DNA from: Bacillota bacterium | GTDB lineage: Bacteria > Bacillota_A > Clostridia > Acetivibrionales > DUMB01 | NCBI GenBank assembly: GCA_023621975.1 | Contig: JAMOAC010000531.1 | Coordinates: forward strand, 1 to 9,229 | DNA: 9,229 nucleotides | Direction: 5' to 3' | Shown: positions 5,982-9,229 of the stretch, one piece after another | Layout: every line of letters begins with the position of its first letter | Position numbering within the stretch: the stretch's first letter is position 1 | Position numbers and translations under genes: made by a program | Notes under the pieces: generated by a model | What the model was told of the DNA's origin: nothing | Database searches by the model: none | What the model saw: only the letters and a program-made list of their open reading frames with translations

Positions 5982-6704
5982 TTACACCGGAAGAACGGTA
6001 ATAATATACCCCCCTGCAAGCAAGCTCAGTAAATTTGCTGCAATTACGTATAAAAACGTTCTGATGCGCCTGTGTTCCTGTATAACAGCAAGGAATGCAA
6101 TAATTTCGGAAATGAATACAAGGATTTCTCCAAATATTAACGAAACAATAATATAACCCTGTAAAGGCGAGAATCCGTTTAGCCATATATTTAAAGCGCC
6201 CTGCGTAATTAAATTTATCACCAGAAACGCAATCCACGATTTATTATCCCTGAACCCAAACACCAAGAATACAACAGCTTCTATCAACAATGTCAAAATC
6301 ATGCGCAAAGCCACTAATAAAACAGACCTTGTCAATGACTTTCCGGGTGTTAGTTTCTGATTTTTCAAATCCAGTGTGTAGATATTGTTATATAATTTTA
6401 ACGGCTTATCCAGCAATATTTCAAATGTCCCATCTGCTGAGCTGACCCTTACAATATAGCCGTTATCGGTTTTCAGGTCACGGGAATAGAAAGTAAAGTA
6501 ACTTTCAATCATGTTAACAGTTTTTCGGGCTTTTACGTATGTATTATCCGATCCTATACTTATTTCAAGGTCATCGGGCGCATTACCGGCTATAATAATT
6601 ATTGAAGGAGGCTCTGCTGCATTTCCATGACAAATTGATATAAAAGAAATCAGCATTAAGGAAAAAACAATAATCGCAGCAAGCAGTTTGCACCTTTTTA
6701 ACAA
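5982..6704 (-). CDS. Membrane protein of unknown function: signal peptide, outer domain, four C-terminal helices
   Basis: A 240-residue protein. Residues 1-30 look like a signal peptide (MLKRCK basic start, hydrophobic 8-25, likely cleavage near HGNAA-EP). Residues 31-125 are a beta-rich domain expected outside the cell (IIIIAGNAPDDLEISI and ILLDKPLKLYNNIYTLDLK). Four hydrophobic helices follow at about 127-149, 156-176, 183-207 and 214-237. Conserved-looking signatures are the polar or charged residues in or next to helices (R134, E142, E193, E200) and FGFRDNKSWIAFLVINLITQGALN (149-172). From memory this resembles a recurrent clostridial membrane family without a name; I cannot confirm that. 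The start is TTG 6704, because GGGGG (6717-6713) lies 8 bases upstream and no ATG is available before the signal peptide. It begins 49 bases after the URO-D-like gene with no terminator between, so the two may be cotranscribed. Confidence 0.8.
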   Translation of the reverse strand: MLKRCKLLAAIIVFSLMLISFISICHGNAAEPPSIIIIAGNAPDDLEISIGSDNTYVKARKTVNMIESYFTFYSRDLKTDNGYIVRVSSADGTFEILLDKPLKLYNNIYTLDLKNQKLTPGKSLTRSVLLVALRMILTLLIEAVVFLVFGFRDNKSWIAFLVINLITQGALNIWLNGFSPLQGYIIVSLIFGEILVFISEIIAFLAVIQEHRRIRTFLYVIAANLLSLLAGGYIITVLPV

Positions 6705-6712
6705 CTCACTAA

Positions 6713-6717
6713 CCCCC
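6713..6717 (-). promoter_or_regulatory. Ribosome binding site supporting a TTG start
   Basis: AGGGGG on the - strand stands 8 bases upstream of TTG 6704 and decides this non-ATG start of the membrane protein. Confidence 0.65.
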
Positions 6718-6753
6718 TGACTTTTTTATCATATTTTCCCCATTCGTCAATTA

Positions 6754-7764
6754 TTATATCCTGTTCCATTCATCAAAAACCGCAATAATATTTTCTTTTG
6801 GGTCCCTGATTCCCCATTCACACTGGGCAATCACTCCCGTTTTCTTATCCTTCATTAGTGCGCCGGCAACTTTTCTTACTGCACTTCTCACGTCTTCAGG
6901 GCCGCCAAAAGGCAGTATGTTCTGTCTGTCTATTTCTCCCCAGAATGTAATTTTACCGGCGTATTCCCTTCCGAGTTTTTCGATGTCCATGCAGAAAAGC
7001 TGGGAATTGACAGCATCTATGCCTATTTCAATCAGATCGGGATAAATGGATTCTATATTGCCGTCAGAGTGGAAAAACACGTATTTCCCTTTACTGTGCA
7101 ATATATCGCAATAATCCTTGTATAGCGGTTTATAGAATTCACGCCACATTTCGGGTGAAATCAGTAAAGATTTCTGTGAACCCCAGTCATCCATGAACGA
7201 AACACCGTCAACGTCTGTGCTGGCCCACATTTCCATCTCTCTGCAGAAAAACTCATGCAACTTGTCTCTCAATTTATAAACATACCTGTCCCCGTACGCA
7301 AGGTCCATGAAAAGATTCTCAGTTCCACGTAGAAACTGCATTCTTTCAAATGGCCTGGTCTCTGTACCTACAAGTATAAATTTGTCAGATTGGGAACAAT
7401 ATCTGTTTACTTCTGAAAGGTCAGCTTCGTCAAGCAGTTCCCATGGTAATTGATAATTATCAACCTCTGACAGATCATCAATTATGTACTCTTTGACCTC
7501 TCCGATAACGCCGGGCTCTGCCACATGCCATATACACCCCCAGGCATCGGTATACACGCCCACCTGGTTAGGCACACCTTTACAGCGTTTGCCTGTACCG
7601 TATCTGTAGACCGGAGTATCAAAATCATCCGGATACATTTTCAAAACTTCGTCAAATTCTTCCTTTCTATACATCAACACACCCGGCAAAGCCCATAAAT
7701 TTCTGGGAACCCTGTCCACCTCTTCGTGTTTCAGCGTTCTTATTACACGTTCCCTTGAATTCAT
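6754..7764 (-). CDS. Uroporphyrinogen decarboxylase/cobalamin methyltransferase superfamily protein
   Basis: A 336-residue cytosolic TIM-barrel protein of the URO-D superfamily, which covers haem-pathway decarboxylases and MtaA/CmuA-type methyltransferases. Family marks are the N-terminus SRERVIRTLKHEEVDRVPRN, TETRPFERMQFLRG (134-147), DDWGSQKSLLISPEMWREFYKP (192-213), FHSDGNIESIYPDLIEIGIDAVN (231-253) and FWGEIDRQNILPFG (274-287). In the methyltransferases a zinc site begins with HxC; here the equivalent is H232-S-D234, with the cysteine replaced, while a candidate C315 (QCEWG) remains. It is therefore unlikely to be a classical zinc methyltransferase, and lack of haem genes nearby argues against true HemE. 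No corrinoid protein gene adjoins it, so the substrate is unknown. ATG 7764 has AAAGGAG with 7-base spacing. A perfect FNR-like palindrome lies within it at 7450-7463. Confidence 0.87.
   Translation of the reverse strand: MNSRERVIRTLKHEEVDRVPRNLWALPGVLMYRKEEFDEVLKMYPDDFDTPVYRYGTGKRCKGVPNQVGVYTDAWGCIWHVAEPGVIGEVKEYIIDDLSEVDNYQLPWELLDEADLSEVNRYCSQSDKFILVGTETRPFERMQFLRGTENLFMDLAYGDRYVYKLRDKLHEFFCREMEMWASTDVDGVSFMDDWGSQKSLLISPEMWREFYKPLYKDYCDILHSKGKYVFFHSDGNIESIYPDLIEIGIDAVNSQLFCMDIEKLGREYAGKITFWGEIDRQNILPFGGPEDVRSAVRKVAGALMKDKKTGVIAQCEWGIRDPKENIIAVFDEWNRI
7450..7463. promoter_or_regulatory. Perfect FNR-type palindrome inside the URO-D-family gene
   Basis: TTGAT-AATT-ATCAA, a perfect match to the FNR consensus TTGAT-N4-ATCAA, palindromic over 14 bases. 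It is within the coding sequence, about 300 bases after its start, so it may be chance. It is noted because an Fnr-like regulator is encoded in the same window. Confidence 0.35.
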
Positions 7765-7808
7765 TGCAGGTCTCCTTTCTTATATTCCGCCATACCCCTT
7801 TACAGGGT

Positions 7809-7867
7809 CATTTATCATGCCATTTATCATATCATTCTTTCATAGTATTAATCATATCATTTATCGT
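7809..7867. repeat. Degenerate CATTTATCAT repeats between and into genes
   Basis: CATTTATCAT occurs at 7809-7818 and 7821-7830, with CATTTATCGT at 7858-7867 and several partial ATCAT units between. The cluster fills the 92-base gap between the transporter and URO-D-family genes and runs over the transporter's stop codon, encoding the tail YDERYDK. Confidence 0.5.
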
Positions 7868-9050
7868 ATCGTTCATCATAATTAGGAATATAATCATGAT
7901 CTACCATTATTACCGCCCGGTATCTGTCGTCCATTTCCTGAATTTTCTTCGATATTATCTCTACAAGTTCATCGTCATCATATTTGCAGTTATAAGGTAC
8001 CACCACATCAAATATAAGATTTAAGTGAGTTATGCAAACTGCCACACGAAAATCGTGCATGGTAATATCAGGTGAAATTTCCTCAATCAGTTTATTCACT
8101 TTTATTTTTAAATCATTAACTCTTTCGTCATCCGTAATCACCGGATCCAGGTGGATTACAAGATGAATGCCAAGATCCCTTAAAAAATCCCGTTCAATGT
8201 TATCAACTATATCATGGCTTACCATGATGTCCTGATCTGCAGGCACTTCACAGTGGACAGACGCATAACGCTTTGAAGGCCCGTAGTTGTGTACGGTCAA
8301 ATCATGAAGGCCTATTATACCTTTATAACTCATAATTTTTTTATAAATTAAGTCTACCAGTTCTTTTGTCGGGGCTGTACCAAGCAGTGGATTAATTGTT
8401 TCATTGGCAAGCTTAATTCCTGTGATGATAATAAACAATGCGATAACCAAACCAATGTACCCGTCGAGGTTAAAACCGGTTAAACGGCTGACTATTGAAG
8501 CTGCCAATACACCGGATGTCGCAATTATGTCGTTCCGGCTGTCAAGGGATGTTGCAATCAGGGCTTCGGATTTGATAATCCTTCCTATTTTTCGGTAAAA
8601 AAGAAATTGCCAGAGTTTAATCAGAATAGAGATTAACAGTATTACAACCAACAATGTGCTAAATTCAGCCTGTACAGGATGAATTATTTTCATGATTGAA
8701 CTTTGCACCAGCTGTACTCCTATTAACAGTATGATAAACGAAACAATAAGCCCGGAAATATACTCCATGCGCGCATGACCAAAAGGATGCTTTTCGTCTG
8801 CCGGTTTTCCTGATATTTTAAATCCTATCAGCGTAACAATGGAAGAGCCGGAATCCGACAGGTTATTAACAGCATCCGCAGTTATGGATATACTTTGAAA
8901 CAGCAGTCCGGCAGTAATTTTTATAAGGAAAAGCAGAAAATTCGATACTATACCCATTATGCCCGCAAATTTGCCATAGCGGCCCCTGACGTGTATATTA
9001 TCAGTATTGCTGTAATCTTTCACAAAAAGCCTGATTAATAAATCAGTCAA
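7857..9050 (-). CDS. Cation diffusion facilitator transporter, manganese-type metal site, duplicated cytoplasmic domain
   Basis: A 397-residue inner-membrane metal/proton antiporter of the CDF family. Six helices lie at about 29-50, 54-78, 100-119, 131-151, 163-190 and 196-214. The transport site is N62-xxx-D66 in helix 2 (NNLSD) and D170-xxx-D174 in helix 5 (DSRND). Zinc CDFs such as YiiP have DxxxD and HxxxD; the N-D/D-D set is that reported for manganese exporters such as MntE, so Mn(II) efflux is inferred. CDF proteins are usually about 300 residues. Here the tail holds two related ferredoxin-like domains, about 227-303 (GLHDLTVHNYG, VIHLDP) and 311-388 (TMHDFRVAVCI, MVDHDY), consistent with internal duplication; the first carries histidines and aspartates that could bind metal. 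The start is TTG 9050, with GAGGTG 5 bases before it; the next methionine (32) would cut into helix 1. No yybP-ykoY manganese riboswitch is visible upstream. Confidence 0.92.
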   Translation of the reverse strand: MTDLLIRLFVKDYSNTDNIHVRGRYGKFAGIMGIVSNFLLFLIKITAGLLFQSISITADAVNNLSDSGSSIVTLIGFKISGKPADEKHPFGHARMEYISGLIVSFIILLIGVQLVQSSIMKIIHPVQAEFSTLLVVILLISILIKLWQFLFYRKIGRIIKSEALIATSLDSRNDIIATSGVLAASIVSRLTGFNLDGYIGLVIALFIIITGIKLANETINPLLGTAPTKELVDLIYKKIMSYKGIIGLHDLTVHNYGPSKRYASVHCEVPADQDIMVSHDIVDNIERDFLRDLGIHLVIHLDPVITDDERVNDLKIKVNKLIEEISPDITMHDFRVAVCITHLNLIFDVVVPYNCKYDDDELVEIISKKIQEMDDRYRAVIMVDHDYIPNYDERYDK

Positions 9051-9113
9051 TTTTACACCTCGCCTTTTTGCTAAAAGATTATATAAAATAAATTTATAAT
9101 ATAAATGAATTAT

Positions 9114-9122
9114 ATTATATCA
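9114..9122 (-). promoter_or_regulatory. Extended -10 promoter of the CDF transporter gene
   Basis: On the - strand TGATATAAT (TG-N-TATAAT), a perfect extended -10 element, about 64 bases before TTG 9050. A -35 match is poor, which is acceptable for extended -10 promoters, though the region is so AT-rich that chance matches are likely. Confidence 0.45.
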
Positions 9123-9137
9123 TTTGTAAAGACAAAT
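9122..9137. promoter_or_regulatory. Candidate operator dyad at the transporter promoter
   Basis: ATTTGT (9122-9127), AAAG, ACAAAT (9132-9137) form a 16-base inverted repeat touching the upstream edge of the extended -10 element. Its position suits a repressor or activator site. It does not clearly match a known metal-regulator box. Confidence 0.35.
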
Positions 9138-9229
9138 ATCATTAAAAAAAGTAAATTTTTATATTGTATATTATATTTAATTTTTATATTTCATGTTAAT
9201 ATTCCCTTTCATGTCGCATTTAAACAATC
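9138..9229. other. AT-rich upstream DNA to the window edge
   Basis: No gene, terminator or structured RNA can be supported here. The sequence is dominated by A/T runs, and any upstream gene lies beyond the window. Confidence 0.5.

Noticed and set aside
5966..6001. Eleven-residue + strand peptide preceded by GAGGGGCGGGAC
   Set aside because: Too short to support, opposite to the 3' end of the membrane protein gene, and without a promoter.
6720..6750. TTGACG on the - strand as a -35 for the membrane protein gene
   Set aside because: No -10 hexamer at 16-18 bases; TATGAT is only 11 bases away.
7755..8024. + strand ORF of 89 codons
   Set aside because: It is a shadow of the transporter 3' end and the ATCAT-rich gap, with low-complexity composition and no family features.
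9051..9229. yybP-ykoY manganese riboswitch upstream of the transporter
   Set aside because: The region is almost entirely A/T with no GC-rich helices or conserved loop sequences of that class.

Overview
The window looks like chromosome from a low-GC, Gram-positive anaerobe, most likely a clostridium. The evidence is a bifunctional-type AdhE C-terminus closest in character to fermentative Firmicutes, strong purine-rich ribosome binding sites (AAGGAGGG, GGAGGAAGG, AAAGGAG), two TTG starts preceded by good Shine-Dalgarno sequences, and AT-rich intergenic DNA. A cellulolytic cluster III clostridium (Acetivibrio/Ruminiclostridium type) is a guess from general similarity, not a demonstrated assignment. 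There is no rRNA, tRNA, insertion sequence, phage gene or CRISPR array.

Layout. On the + strand, the window opens inside adhE (C-terminal iron-dependent alcohol dehydrogenase half, 1-744). An aminoglycoside-phosphotransferase-fold kinase (771-1520) follows 26 bases later and probably shares its transcript. A good hairpin terminator at about 1679-1722 separates this pair from the rest, which all lies on the - strand. In - strand transcription order (right to left) the genes are: a cation diffusion facilitator with a manganese-type metal site (9050-7857), a URO-D/methyltransferase-family protein (7764-6754), a four-helix membrane protein of unknown function with a signal peptide (6704-5982), a cytosolic FG-GAP/VCBS-like repeat protein (5831-5106), a Crp/Fnr regulator with an N-terminal cysteine cluster (4958-4266), an AMP-forming acyl-CoA ligase (4115-2475), and a small divergent GIY-YIG-family protein (2182-1826).

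How they may work together. The clearest regulatory hypothesis concerns the Fnr-like protein. It has cysteines placed like those of FNR and an FNR-type recognition helix (E..SR). The gene after it, the acyl-CoA ligase, has its own near-consensus sigma-A promoter whose -35 hexamer overlaps an FNR-like half site (TTGAT). A perfect TTGAT-N4-ATCAA palindrome also occurs, unexpectedly, inside the URO-D-family gene. The other neighbours look like independent housekeeping or accessory genes, and no defence, mobile or secondary-metabolite system is visible. The window is largely ordinary; the items most worth a second look are the Fnr-like regulator and its possible sites, the transporter with a duplicated cytoplasmic domain, and the two conserved-looking proteins without a known function.
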